Assembly: GCA_022820485.1 (NCBI GenBank)
Contig: JAJEFJ010000096.1
Span: 1 to 64,000 of the forward strand
Length of the DNA: 64,000 nt
From: Candidatus Latescibacterota bacterium
Lineage (GTDB): Bacteria; Latescibacterota; UBA2968; UBA8231
Direction: 5' to 3'
Each line of letters opens with the position of its first letter. The first letter of the stretch is position 1. The position numbers and the translations under genes are program-made. The notes beneath the pieces are model-generated. The model did not search any database. It was not told the origin of the DNA and saw nothing but the letters and a program-made list of their open reading frames with translations. Shown here in pieces: positions 50,808 through 60,079 of this stretch.

Positions 50808-53117
50808 ATGGCTGCCTTTTCCAGCAAAGATTATCCCGATTACACGTCCGACGGCAAGTACAAAGTCATCGGCACCCGCCCCATCCGCCACGACGGCGTC
50901 GATAAGGTCACCGGTGCCGCGGTGTACGGGGCCGATGTGCGCCTGCCGGGCCTGCTCTACGGCAAGGTCCTGCGCAGCCCGCACCCCCACGCTGAGATTA
51001 TCTCGATCGACACCTCCAAGGCCCTCGCGCTCGACGGAGTGCGCGCCGTGGCCACGGCCAACGACTTGGTCGAGACCGTCGATAAGCTCTCTAACATCGG
51101 CGAAACCACCGTTAATGTCCGCGAGATCGCCAAAAACTCGCTGGCCTCGGACAAGGTGCTCTATACGGGCCACGCGGTCGCGGCCGTGTGCGCGGTCAGT
51201 CCCCACATCGCCGAAGAGGCCCTCGACCTAATCGAGGTCGAATACAAGGTTCTGGAGCCGGTCGTGGATATCCGCGAGGCCATGCGCGACGACGCCCCGC
51301 TCCTCGACGAAGAGCGCACCACGCGCGCCCTCGGCGAGGACACGGGCAAGAAGAGCAATATCGCTACCCACAATCAACACGCCATGGGCGATCTCGAAGC
51401 GGGCTTTGCCGAGGCCGACGTGATCGTCGAACGCGAATTCCACACGGCCACCATTCACCAGGGCTACATTGAGCCGCACAACACGACCGTCTGGTGGAAA
51501 AACGACGGCAGCGTCACCGTGTGGGTGAGCACGCAAGGGCCGTTTGAGATCCGCTCACAGGTGTCGGAAGTGCTCAATGTGCCGGTCTCCAAGGTCAAGG
51601 TTATTCCCTGCGAGATCGGCGGCGGTTTCGGCGGCAAGTTCCCCACCTATATGGAGCCAGCCGCGGCCATTATGTCGCACAAAACCGGCCAGCCGGTCAA
51701 AATGATCATGAGCCGCACCGAGGTCTTTCAGGGAACTGGCCCGGCTCCCGGGTCCTATATGAAGATTAAGATGGGGGCCAAAAACGACGGCACCATCACC
51801 GCGGCCCACTGCTACATGGCGTATGAGGCCGGGGCCTATCCCGGCTCGGCCGTGGGGGCCGGAGCGCAGTGCATCCTCGCGCCTTATTACATCGCCAACG
51901 TCACCATCGACGCGTACGACGTGGTCGTCAACAAGCCCAAGTCCTCGGCCTACCGCGCGCCTGGGGCTCCCAACGCGGCCTTTGCCTCGGAGAGCGTCAT
52001 CGACGAGTTGGCCGAAAAGATCGGCATGGACCCGCTGGAGATGCGGTTACAGAACTCCGCTAGAGAGGGGACGCGGCGCGCCGACGGCACGGTGTACGGG
52101 CAGATCGGCTGCGAGGAAACCGTACAAGCCGCCAAGGACTCGGAGCACTACCACACCAAGCTCGAAGGCCCCTATCGAGGGCGCGGCGTGGCCGGTGGCT
52201 TTTGGTTCAACGGCGGCGGCATGTCTTCAGCCGCCATTGCGGTCAACGACAACGGCACGATCAACTTGACTGAAGGCTCGGTTGACATTGGCGGCACCCG
52301 CGCCGCCATGGCCATGATCGTCGCCGAGACCTTGGGGCTGAAGGCCGAGGACATCAATCCCTCGATCCCGGACACCAGCTCGATTGGCTTCACCGGCGGC
52401 ACCGGCGGCAGCCGCGTGTGCTATGCCACGGGGCACGCCTGCTACAACGCGGCCGAGGACGTCAAGGCCGAGATGTGTCGGCGCGCGGCGCGACAGCTAG
52501 AAGTCGCCGAGGACGACGTCGAGTTCCAAGACGGCAGCTTTGTCTGCAAATCCGATCCCGCTCAGCGGCTCACCTTTGCGGAGGTCGCCGCCAGCCAGGG
52601 CAGCACTGGCGGGCCGATCACCGGCAAGGGCACGATCAACGCCGGCGGCCCGGGCAATGCCTTTGCCGTGCACATCGTCGATGTGGAGATTGATCCAGAC
52701 ACCGGCAAGGTCGAGATTTTGCGCTACACCGCGGTGCAAGACGTGGGCAAGGCCATTCATCCCTCGTATGTCGAGGGCCAGATCCAAGGCGGGGCCGTGC
52801 AGGGCATTGGCTGGGCGCTCACCGAGGGCTACTTCTACACGGACGATGGCCAGATGGCCAACCCGACCTTCCTCGACTATCGGATGCCGACCACCTTTGA
52901 CATTCCCTTGATCGAGACGATTTTGGTCGAAGTGCCCAACCCGGCCAGCCCGCACGGGATCCGCGGCGTCGGCGAAGTGCCCTTGGTGCCGCCGATGGCC
53001 GCCATTGCCAACGCCATGTACGACGCCATAGGTTGCCGCTTGGGCGAGTTGCCCATGAGTCCAGACCGGGTCGTCGCTGCCTTGCAGGAGCATCAGCTAG
53101 AGGTAGCGGCTGGCTGA
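50808..53117 (+). CDS. Molybdenum hydroxylase large subunit (xanthine dehydrogenase/CoxL family)
   Basis: 769 residues. VTGAAVYGADVRLPGLLYGKVLRSPHPHAEI is the aldehyde-oxidase hammerhead domain. EIGGGFGGKFPTYMEP, SSAYRAPGAPNAAF and IQGGAVQGIGWALTEG bind the molybdopterin cytosine dinucleotide, and HGIRGVGEVPLVPP has the catalytic Glu. The CO-dehydrogenase loop AYRCSFR is absent. ATG 50808 follows AAGGAG. The FAD and iron-sulfur subunits are not next to it, so they must be elsewhere. Confidence 0.92.
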   Translation: MAAFSSKDYPDYTSDGKYKVIGTRPIRHDGVDKVTGAAVYGADVRLPGLLYGKVLRSPHPHAEIISIDTSKALALDGVRAVATANDLVETVDKLSNIGETTVNVREIAKNSLASDKVLYTGHAVAAVCAVSPHIAEEALDLIEVEYKVLEPVVDIREAMRDDAPLLDEERTTRALGEDTGKKSNIATHNQHAMGDLEAGFAEADVIVEREFHTATIHQGYIEPHNTTVWWKNDGSVTVWVSTQGPFEIRSQVSEVLNVPVSKVKVIPCEIGGGFGGKFPTYMEPAAAIMSHKTGQPVKMIMSRTEVFQGTGPAPGSYMKIKMGAKNDGTITAAHCYMAYEAGAYPGSAVGAGAQCILAPYYIANVTIDAYDVVVNKPKSSAYRAPGAPNAAFASESVIDELAEKIGMDPLEMRLQNSAREGTRRADGTVYGQIGCEETVQAAKDSEHYHTKLEGPYRGRGVAGGFWFNGGGMSSAAIAVNDNGTINLTEGSVDIGGTRAAMAMIVAETLGLKAEDINPSIPDTSSIGFTGGTGGSRVCYATGHACYNAAEDVKAEMCRRAARQLEVAEDDVEFQDGSFVCKSDPAQRLTFAEVAASQGSTGGPITGKGTINAGGPGNAFAVHIVDVEIDPDTGKVEILRYTAVQDVGKAIHPSYVEGQIQGGAVQGIGWALTEGYFYTDDGQMANPTFLDYRMPTTFDIPLIETILVEVPNPASPHGIRGVGEVPLVPPMAAIANAMYDAIGCRLGELPMSPDRVVAALQEHQLEVAAG

Positions 53118-53148
53118 GGAGTAGTGCTCTGAGCATTAGCGCCCGGTT

Positions 53149-53178
53149 TGTAGGGGCGAGCGGCCGCTCGCCCCTACA
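53149..53178. repeat. Perfect 30-bp palindrome (GTAGGGGC family)
   Basis: TGTAGGGGCGAGCGG followed directly by its exact complement. Lies between the hydroxylase stop and the IMPase-family start; may act as a transcript end or processing site. Related to 14624-14651. Confidence 0.75.
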
Positions 53179-53196
53179 TGTTCTGGGTTTTGCATT

Positions 53197-54051
53197 ATGG
53201 CCGAAAACATCGATCCCGACGACTTTATCGACGCGCTGCTGCCGGTCGTCGGCCAGTGCGCTCGCGCTTCGCTGATTTTCTACGGCCAAGTAGCAGACAT
53301 TGGCAAGGCCGCGGACAAGAGCCTCACCGGCAGCAAGGCGCAGGACGCCTCCACGGCCTTCACAGTGCTCGACGCGGCCGTGCAGGATATCCTCCTCGCA
53401 GCCGTGCTGCAGCACTTCCCGTTTGTGCGCTGCATCGCCGAAGAGCGCACGCCGCTCAAAAAGCGCTTTGCCGGCAACACCTCGCCCTACGCAGTCATCC
53501 TCGACCCCATCGACGGCACCTTGCACTTCAAGCGGGGCGACGCTCCCTATCACATTGTCATCGGCTTGGCCTGCGATGGCCAGATGCTGGCCGCGATTGT
53601 CGCGCGGCCTTCAGAGGACAAAATTTTTACGGCCATCAAGGGCGAGGGAGCTTTTGTGCGCGTTGGCAATGGCCGTCCGCGCCGCTTGCAGCTACCCGGC
53701 GAACCGCGCACGAATAAAGCCTTCATTTCCTCCAAGGCCCGTCCCTATCAGGCCCTCGTCCGCCCCGCGCTAGTCCCGCGCGAAAGTCCCATTGGTGCGG
53801 CATTGGTCCTGACGGAGATCGCCGAGGGCGCGCTGTGTGCGTACCTGACGCGCCAAGTCGAAATTTATGACGTCGGTCCGCCGTCGCTGATTGCTGAAGA
53901 AGCCGGAGCGCGCTGCTACATTGGACAACGTCGCCGCCCGACTTATACTCAGCGCCGCAAATTCGGACACTTTTTGGCGGCAGCTAACGACGGGATCGCC
54001 GAACAACTCTTTGCCATCCTGCGCCGCGTGCGCCAAAGCCAACGACTATAG
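53197..54051 (+). CDS. Inositol monophosphatase / CysQ family
   Basis: 284 residues. GSKAQDASTAFTVLDAAVQ, the metal loop LDPIDGTLHFKRG and EERTPLKK are present; the second Asp motif (IYDVGPPSLIAEEAGA) is altered from the usual WD-x-A-A. Sugar or nucleotide bisphosphate phosphatase is likely. No clear ribosome site; the ATG lies 19 bases after the palindrome. Confidence 0.8.
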   Translation: MAENIDPDDFIDALLPVVGQCARASLIFYGQVADIGKAADKSLTGSKAQDASTAFTVLDAAVQDILLAAVLQHFPFVRCIAEERTPLKKRFAGNTSPYAVILDPIDGTLHFKRGDAPYHIVIGLACDGQMLAAIVARPSEDKIFTAIKGEGAFVRVGNGRPRRLQLPGEPRTNKAFISSKARPYQALVRPALVPRESPIGAALVLTEIAEGALCAYLTRQVEIYDVGPPSLIAEEAGARCYIGQRRRPTYTQRRKFGHFLAAANDGIAEQLFAILRRVRQSQRL

Positions 54052-54070
54052 CCGTCCTCAATCATTCGAT

Positions 54071-54101
54071 GATCCGCAGATGGACGCAGATAGACGCAGA
54101 C
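54071..54101. repeat. CGCAGA intergenic repeat
   Basis: GATCCGCAGATGGACGCAG followed by ATAGACGCAGAC, nearly the complement of the 24245-24290 copy. The AGGATTGCTATAT tail follows at 54148-54160. Confidence 0.6.
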
Positions 54102-54157
54102 TAGTATTTTCAAGACGATCCGTATATCGAATCGTTCAAGTCATGTAGGATTGCTAT

Positions 54158-55063
54158 ATGAGCTACGAAATCAAAGACGTCTTACCGGTCGTCCACATGC
54201 CGTACACCGACGACCAAGCCATTGATTACGCCGTGTTGGAAAGCGAAGTCGATTATCTTTTTGAGATGGGGGCGCACGGGTTTTGTCTCGCCTTGGTATC
54301 CGACCTGTTGCGCCTGACGGCTGACGAGCGGCTGGCGCTGCCGGCCCGGCTCGTGGAGTTCGCCTGCGGGCGCGGTCCGGTCATCATCGGCGTTGGGGCC
54401 GAGGGCACGGCCCAAGCTCGGCTCTACGCCCGCGCTGCTGAAGACGGCGGTGCCGCGGCCGTCATGGCCATTCCGCCGATTTCCCGCGCCTTGGGCGAGA
54501 GCGAGCTACGGGCTTACTTTACTGCCCTGCTCGCCGAGGTCTCCATCCCGGTCATGATCCAAGACGCCAGCTCGTATGTCGGCAACCCCATGAGCATTGA
54601 ATTTCAGGCGTCGCTCTTTGGCGACTACGGCGACCGCGTCCTCTTCAAACCCGAGGCCAGTCCCTTGGGGCCTTGCATCTCGGCCCTGCGCGACCACACC
54701 GAGGGTCGGGCCGGTATATTTGAAGGCAGCGGCGGCTTGCTGCTGATCGATTCCTTCCGCCGCGGCATTCGCGGAACCATTCCCGGCGTCGAGTTGCTCG
54801 ACGGCACGGTGGCCCTGTGGCGCGCCCTCGCAGCCGGCGACGAAGCGCGCGCGTACCAGATATATTTCCCGGTTTGCGCCCTGTGTACGTTGCAGATCCA
54901 AGGGGGCTTGGACGGCTTCATCGTGGTCGAGCGCTACCTCATGCACAAGCGCGGCCTCTTTCCCAACCAAGTTCATCGCGGCCCCCTGAGCTTTGCGCTC
55001 GATGCGGAAACGCGCGCCGAGATAGATCGTCTGTTCAAGTTGTTGCAGGAAGCGTTGCGGTAG
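54158..55063 (+). CDS. Dihydrodipicolinate synthase family aldolase
   Basis: 301 residues. Schiff-base Lys164 in RVLFKPEAS and Tyr140 in QDASSY are placed as in DapA/N-acetylneuraminate lyase barrels; GFCLALVSDLLRLTADER replaces the usual GTTGE loop, so substrate differs from dapA. IFEGSGGLLLIDSFRRGIRG is the late loop. Probably splits or joins a pyruvate-containing sugar acid. Confidence 0.85.
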   Translation: MSYEIKDVLPVVHMPYTDDQAIDYAVLESEVDYLFEMGAHGFCLALVSDLLRLTADERLALPARLVEFACGRGPVIIGVGAEGTAQARLYARAAEDGGAAAVMAIPPISRALGESELRAYFTALLAEVSIPVMIQDASSYVGNPMSIEFQASLFGDYGDRVLFKPEASPLGPCISALRDHTEGRAGIFEGSGGLLLIDSFRRGIRGTIPGVELLDGTVALWRALAAGDEARAYQIYFPVCALCTLQIQGGLDGFIVVERYLMHKRGLFPNQVHRGPLSFALDAETRAEIDRLFKLLQEALR

Positions 55064-55185
55064 GAGGCGCGAGCAACGATTTTGTACCTGAGGCGTTGAA
55101 CGGTTGTCGCCATGAGCAGAGGAAAGGTGCCTCTCATTATAGACAAAGCAAGAGCAAGCCTTGCGGAACGTTGAATGAGGTTACT

Positions 55186-55371
55186 ATGTCGAAGAATGGT
55201 TGCAAAATCTGGGTTGCCGTGAGAATTGAGAGAGGTTTTCCAGTAGAAGCAAAGGGCTACGAGTGCATCGAATTGGCTGAACAGCAGGAAGGATTATGGC
55301 GTGAGGAAATCAATCTTGATATGATGAGACTGGAGTACTTGAACTGGACTTTGGCCATTTCGAGTGCATAG
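55186..55371 (+). CDS. Small protein of AT-rich cassette, unknown
   Basis: 61 residues. ATG at 55186 follows GAGG by five bases. MSKNGCKIWVAVRIERGFPV leads to a helix EQQEGLWREEINLDMMRLEY. First of three short genes with lower GC than the surroundings (55186-56040). No family recognised. Bases 55064-55185 contain only a 20-codon ORF without support. Confidence 0.65.
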   Translation: MSKNGCKIWVAVRIERGFPVEAKGYECIELAEQQEGLWREEINLDMMRLEYLNWTLAISSA

Positions 55372-55402
55372 AATAGGCATAGAAGAGTGAGGAGGAATTA
55401 TC

Positions 55403-55672
55403 GTGCCGTATATTAATTATACTCCCAGCGAAGTCGAGTCACGAGGCGAAGGCATTTACGACCGACAGATACGCGACAAAGTTGAACTTAAGCATAAAGG
55501 CAGGTTCTTAGTTATCGACATCGAAACAGGTGAATACGAAATCGACGACGACGATCTGGTAGCTACGAAACGCCTGCTGGTCAAGCGTCCCAACGCCGTC
55601 ATTTATGGCGTTCGGATCGGATTTCCAACCGCCTATAGAATTAGCAGAAATTGCTCGGTAAAGACGCGATGA
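55403..55672 (+). CDS. Small protein upstream of aspartic protease, unknown
   Basis: 89 residues from GTG 55403, preceded by AGGAGG at a good distance. MPYINYTPSEVESRGEGIYDRQIRDKVE and FLVIDIETGEYEIDDDDLVA suggest a compact alpha/beta protein. The stop overlaps the protease start (ATGA). Such a partner commonly accompanies clan AA proteases; activity unknown. Confidence 0.75.
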   Translation: MPYINYTPSEVESRGEGIYDRQIRDKVELKHKGRFLVIDIETGEYEIDDDDLVATKRLLVKRPNAVIYGVRIGFPTAYRISRNCSVKTR

Positions 55673-56040
55673 TTAATGGAACAGTTACAGCCAATCGCGA
55701 AGCTGTCATCGCATTAGACGTTATTGGATCAAATCAAAAAAGAGAAAAAGTTGAGGCAGTAATAGATACAGGATTTAATGGCTACCTGACGCTACCGAGC
55801 GACTTGAGTAGAATCCTTGAACTCCCGTTAGCTGGCAATCGCCGCGCAACGCTCGGAGATGGGAATGTAGTGGTATTGGACGTGTGTATTGCAAAAACGT
55901 TATGGCATGGGCAAGAACGCGAAATACTCGTTCTGCAATCTGGTAGTGTACCTTTAGTTGGTATGTCTTTACTCTATGGAAATCGCCTGATAGTAGATGT
56001 TATAGAAGACGGCGATGTCGCCATTGAGCTTCTGCCATAA
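55669..56040 (+). CDS. Clan AA aspartic protease
   Basis: 123 residues, a single retropepsin-like domain. The catalytic loop is EAVIDTGFNGYLTLP (Asp-Thr-Gly); VPLVGMSLLYGNRLIVDV is the hydrophobic-hydrophobic-Gly turn. As in retropepsins it would work as a dimer. Coupled to the 89-residue protein, possibly a small mobile module. Confidence 0.85.
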   Translation: MINGTVTANREAVIALDVIGSNQKREKVEAVIDTGFNGYLTLPSDLSRILELPLAGNRRATLGDGNVVVLDVCIAKTLWHGQEREILVLQSGSVPLVGMSLLYGNRLIVDVIEDGDVAIELLP

Positions 56041-56059
56041 ATCGAAAATCCAACAACTC

Positions 56060-57226
56060 ATGATCGACTCCAAGCGCATGCAGGCGGTGCAAAGCCCGGT
56101 GATCCCGCACGTAGCCGCCCTCATCCGCGCCAACCCGGGCACCATTTCCCTCGGACAAGGCGTGGTGCACTACCCGCCGCCGCCGCAGGCCATGCAGGCG
56201 GTTGCCCGCTTCGGTGGCGCGATTGTCGAACACCACTATCAAGCCGCCCGCGGCCTGCCCGAACTCAGGGAAGAGTTGCGCCAGAAACTCGCGTGCGAAA
56301 ATCGAATCGAAGTCGGCGACGACCAGATCCTGATGGTCACGGCCGGCTCCAATATGGGCTTTTACCACGCCTTGCTCGCCGTTGCCGACCCAGGCGATGA
56401 GATCGTCGTGATGTCGCCTTTTTACTTTAACCACGAAATGGCCGTAGGCATGGCCAATTGCCGGGCCGTGCTCGTGGCCACGGACGATGCCTATCAGCTC
56501 GATCTCGACGCGATTGAGGCTGCGATCACAGCGCGCACCCGCGCCATTGTTACGATCTCGCCCAACAACCCAACGGGCGCAGTCTATCGGCCCGCGGACT
56601 TGGCAGCGGTCAATCGGCTCTGTTGCGAGCGGGGCCTCTACCACTTTGCCGACGAGGCGTACGAGTACTTTACTTATGGTGCGGCTCGACATTTCTCGCC
56701 CGGCTCACTGCCCGCAAGCGCCGAGCACACTATCTCGCTATTTTCCTTTTCCAAGGCATACGGCCTCGCCAGTTGGCGGGTCGGCTACCTCGTGGCCCCA
56801 CGGCACCTGTTGGGTGCGCTGGAAAAAATTCAAGATACCGTGCTCATCTGCCCGCCGGTTATTTCGCAACGCGCCGCGCTTGGTGCGCTTTCGGCCGGAG
56901 CGGCCTACTGCAAGAACCATCTAGCGGATATGGATGCGGTGCGTCGGCTTTGCCTAGAGCGACTCGAAGCGCTCGGCGAGCGGGTGCAGGTGCCGGCAGC
57001 CGAAGGAGCCTTTTATTTATTAATGCGTCTGCAAACTGACCTCGACGCCATGGATGTGGTCGCTTGCTTGGTGCGGGAACACAAGGTCGCCGTCATTCCC
57101 GGCAATGCCTTTGGATTGAGCGCGGACTGCTATTTGCGCGTTGCCTACGGTGCCCTGCGCCAAGAGGATGTGGCCGCGGGCATGGATCGGCTCGTCGGGG
57201 GTCTGGAGCAGATTCTCTCCGCTTGA
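56060..57226 (+). CDS. PLP-dependent aminotransferase class I/II
   Basis: 388 residues. HYQAARGLPELREELRQKL, TAGSNMGFYHALLAV, ISPNNPTGAVY, and the PLP Lys in SFSKAYGLASWRVGYL are in order; the C-terminal Arg lies in CYLRVAYGAL. The start at 56060 is chosen because M-I-D-S-K-R begins the conserved part. Substrate not determined; similar to aspartate/kynurenine aminotransferases. Confidence 0.92.
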   Translation: MIDSKRMQAVQSPVIPHVAALIRANPGTISLGQGVVHYPPPPQAMQAVARFGGAIVEHHYQAARGLPELREELRQKLACENRIEVGDDQILMVTAGSNMGFYHALLAVADPGDEIVVMSPFYFNHEMAVGMANCRAVLVATDDAYQLDLDAIEAAITARTRAIVTISPNNPTGAVYRPADLAAVNRLCCERGLYHFADEAYEYFTYGAARHFSPGSLPASAEHTISLFSFSKAYGLASWRVGYLVAPRHLLGALEKIQDTVLICPPVISQRAALGALSAGAAYCKNHLADMDAVRRLCLERLEALGERVQVPAAEGAFYLLMRLQTDLDAMDVVACLVREHKVAVIPGNAFGLSADCYLRVAYGALRQEDVAAGMDRLVGGLEQILSA

Positions 57227-57247
57227 CACGGTAGGTTATTTAAGCGT

Positions 57248-60079
57248 ATGTTTCGACGAATAGAGAGCGACCTGAATCGGCGTAAAGAATACCTCAGAGG
57301 AAGTTTTCCACTCCTCTACGACGTGGAACTTCGACAAACATTGTATTCGGTATTCCGGCGGATTGGTCGCTCTTCTTTTTTTCTTCTGCTCGCTCTCCTG
57401 ATTCTGCCAGCGGTTCTGCTCGCCCAGCCCCTCGCCATTGACCCGGATGAGCTCGACTTGGGCGTAGTCGGCGTCGGCGTGGAGGCGCGAGCGTCCGTTT
57501 CCATAGAAAATCTGCAAGACGACGCACTTGAGGTGACCGTCGGCATTAGCGGTGCTGGTTTTGGCGCGGTGCCGGATACGCTGCGCTTGGACGGCAAGAG
57601 CAGTGTCAGCGTCGAAGTGCGCTTCAGCGCCATTGCGGCTGGGGAGTATGTGGGCGAACTGACGTTGCAGGTAGCCGCCTTGTTCAAAGATGAGCGCTTG
57701 GTCGTGCCGCTCCAAGCGGTAGCTGTCATTCCGACCTTGGTACTTTTGCCGGCCGAAGGGCTGGATTTTGGCGCGGTACCCGTCGGGCAAGTGGCGACGG
57801 CGGCCGTTATCGTCAAAAACACCGGTATCGTACCCGTGATGGCTGGGCAGATGGAAGTTGGCGATCTACGGGGTCCCTTTAGCGTTGAGGGCGACGTTGG
57901 CCCTTGGCCCGCTCCCGGCGGTGAAACGCGGATCGACATTGCGTTCGCTCCGACGCGCGCGGGGCCGGTCGCGACTGAATTCGCGGTCACTTCACCCGAC
58001 TTTGGGGATTGGGCCATTCCCCTGCGGGGGAGTGGTTTGGTGCCGCAGGCGGCCTTTTCACCTCTCCCGCAAGTGGGCCTCGACTTTGGCATTGTCGAAG
58101 TGGGCCAGCGTCTAACGCGCCGCGTGACCGTTCTCAATCAGGGCCAAGCCGAGCTGCACATTGAAAATGTCGCCATTGAGGGCGCGGCTTTTGCCCTCGG
58201 GGTTGGGGACTCGTCGGCGACCATTGCTCCCGAGGGGCGGCTCGACCTGAGTGCGGCGTTTGTGCCGCAGAGCGAAGGGGATCGAAGCGGCGTCCTGCGT
58301 CTGTCCACCAGCGATCCACAAGCTGCCACCGTCGCCATTCCCCTCGCGGGTCGCGGCCAAATCAGCCCGCCGCGCATCGAGATTATCAGTGGTGACATTG
58401 ACTTCGGCAGCGTGCCCATCGGCGGGACCGCGTGCGGCCATTTGCTGTTGTGGAACAGAGGAGGACAGCCAAGCGTGGTGGAGGTTGCCGTGGCTGCGGA
58501 CGAGGGCGTTGAGTTCGGCCTTGAACAGCACTCGATTCTCGTCCAGCCTAGGGCCAGCGCCCAAGTAGCACTGAGTTTCTCGCCCAAGGAATCTGGTGCT
58601 CGCCAAGCCATCCTCCACGTCGAGGCCGAAGCTGGACGTCAGACCATGCGCTTGCAGGGCGTAGGCCAGTTTTTCGCCCTCAGCCCGGCGACCGTGGACT
58701 TCGGCCGCGTCGCCGTCGGCGAAAGCAGCAGCCGCGTCGTCGAGATAGCCAATGTGGGAAACGCCGACTTTGAGATTCACCAGATTCGCTCGACGAGCAC
58801 CGAATTTACCGTTCACACCCCAATCGACGCCGACAGCAAGTTCTTGTTGCCGGCCCACAGCCAGCGCACCTTGCCGCTGCACGTGTCCTTTAGCCCGTCG
58901 GCCCGCGGAGCGATTTCGGGGACCTTGCGCTTGGACGGCTTGGGCGCGAATGAGATAATGGCGCTTGACATCCTACTCAAAGGCAACGGCGTGGCCGCGG
59001 AAATCGAGTTGAATCCGGCGGGTGTCGTCGATTTTGGCTACGTGGTCTTGGGGGAGCAGACGGAGAGGACCTTAGTGGCTACCAACGTCGGCGATACTGT
59101 GCTGCAAGTCGAAGCGCATCCTCAAAGCAAGGAGGCCCACGTTGAGTCGGCGCAATTCGCGCTGGCTCCGGGCGAGTCCGCACGCCTCACGCTCTTTTTT
59201 ACGCCCGATGCCTTGGGCGAGCGCCGCGGGCGCGTTTTGTTGGTCAGCAATGACGTCAAAGACCGCGCCCGTCCACTCGAATACAAGGGGCACGGGGTGC
59301 TCGCAGATATCCACTTGGCGCAGATTGTCGAGGTCTTGGTTTCGCGCGGCGAGAAGACCAAGCCCTTGGCCGTCGGCTGGAACAATGTCCCCGTCGTGCA
59401 AAAAGACGGCACCAAAGTGGATGTGGCCTTTGCAATTCCCGACTCGCTGCGGCAGGCGCTGATCGGTCGCGAGATGGTCGTCGAGTGGACCCGGCTCGAC
59501 GAAAACTACGCCCCCAAAGGCAGTACGCAAAAGAAGAAGGTCACAATCTACGAGTCGAGCGGTGGGCGCGTCCTAGCCGAGGATCTCAACTTGCAGTTGT
59601 CGGAGGAAGACAAGCGCCGAGTGCGGCTCAAAATCACTACCCATAGCTACCCGGGTGCCCCGCCGCAGAGCGTGTCGCAGCTTTTGGAAGCCGGGGGCTG
59701 GAAGTGGGAATTTGAGGCCAAGCCGCTGGTTTCCTTTTTGACGATCCGTCCCGGGCGCGCTTATACCGACGCCGACGGCAACGCGGTCCCAGGCCAAACC
59801 GAGCGCCTGATTGGCTTGCCCGGATTGGCCTTTGCCGGCTGGCACAACGTGGATAATCCGTCGATTTCCGGCATCCATTTCACCGCCATCGGCAATGTCC
59901 TCGAAGCTCTTTCGACCGGTAACTCGCTGGCCATTTCTCTGGGCGTAGCCGTTTCCTTTTACAAGGATCAGTTCCTCTTCGGCTTTGGCTGGGACATTTA
60001 CGACAGCCGACCTCAAGCTAAGAAGAAAGGCTCGCAGGACTACATTATGACCTTTAAGTACTCGGGGTTGTTCAAGTGA
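57248..60079 (+). CDS. ASH/Hydin-domain (choice-of-anchor D) repeat protein
   Basis: 943 residues. A hydrophobic segment near 42-60 (SFFLLLALLILPAVLLAQP) acts as signal peptide; the real start may be further in. Six Ig-like ASH repeats of about 110 residues follow, each marked by [LV]DFG-x-V-x(2)G, for example LDFGAVPVGQ, LDFGIVEVGQ, IDFGSVPIGG, VDFGRVAVGE and VDFGYVVLGE. The last 270 residues hold a different domain with a beta-rich, outer-membrane-like end (YSGLFK). An envelope or surface scaffold; partner unknown. Confidence 0.82.
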   Translation: MFRRIESDLNRRKEYLRGSFPLLYDVELRQTLYSVFRRIGRSSFFLLLALLILPAVLLAQPLAIDPDELDLGVVGVGVEARASVSIENLQDDALEVTVGISGAGFGAVPDTLRLDGKSSVSVEVRFSAIAAGEYVGELTLQVAALFKDERLVVPLQAVAVIPTLVLLPAEGLDFGAVPVGQVATAAVIVKNTGIVPVMAGQMEVGDLRGPFSVEGDVGPWPAPGGETRIDIAFAPTRAGPVATEFAVTSPDFGDWAIPLRGSGLVPQAAFSPLPQVGLDFGIVEVGQRLTRRVTVLNQGQAELHIENVAIEGAAFALGVGDSSATIAPEGRLDLSAAFVPQSEGDRSGVLRLSTSDPQAATVAIPLAGRGQISPPRIEIISGDIDFGSVPIGGTACGHLLLWNRGGQPSVVEVAVAADEGVEFGLEQHSILVQPRASAQVALSFSPKESGARQAILHVEAEAGRQTMRLQGVGQFFALSPATVDFGRVAVGESSSRVVEIANVGNADFEIHQIRSTSTEFTVHTPIDADSKFLLPAHSQRTLPLHVSFSPSARGAISGTLRLDGLGANEIMALDILLKGNGVAAEIELNPAGVVDFGYVVLGEQTERTLVATNVGDTVLQVEAHPQSKEAHVESAQFALAPGESARLTLFFTPDALGERRGRVLLVSNDVKDRARPLEYKGHGVLADIHLAQIVEVLVSRGEKTKPLAVGWNNVPVVQKDGTKVDVAFAIPDSLRQALIGREMVVEWTRLDENYAPKGSTQKKKVTIYESSGGRVLAEDLNLQLSEEDKRRVRLKITTHSYPGAPPQSVSQLLEAGGWKWEFEAKPLVSFLTIRPGRAYTDADGNAVPGQTERLIGLPGLAFAGWHNVDNPSISGIHFTAIGNVLEALSTGNSLAISLGVAVSFYKDQFLFGFGWDIYDSRPQAKKKGSQDYIMTFKYSGLFK

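Noticed and set aside
55111..55176. 20-codon ORF (MSRGKVPLIIDKARASLAER)
   Set aside because: It has no ribosome site and is too short to support without conservation data.
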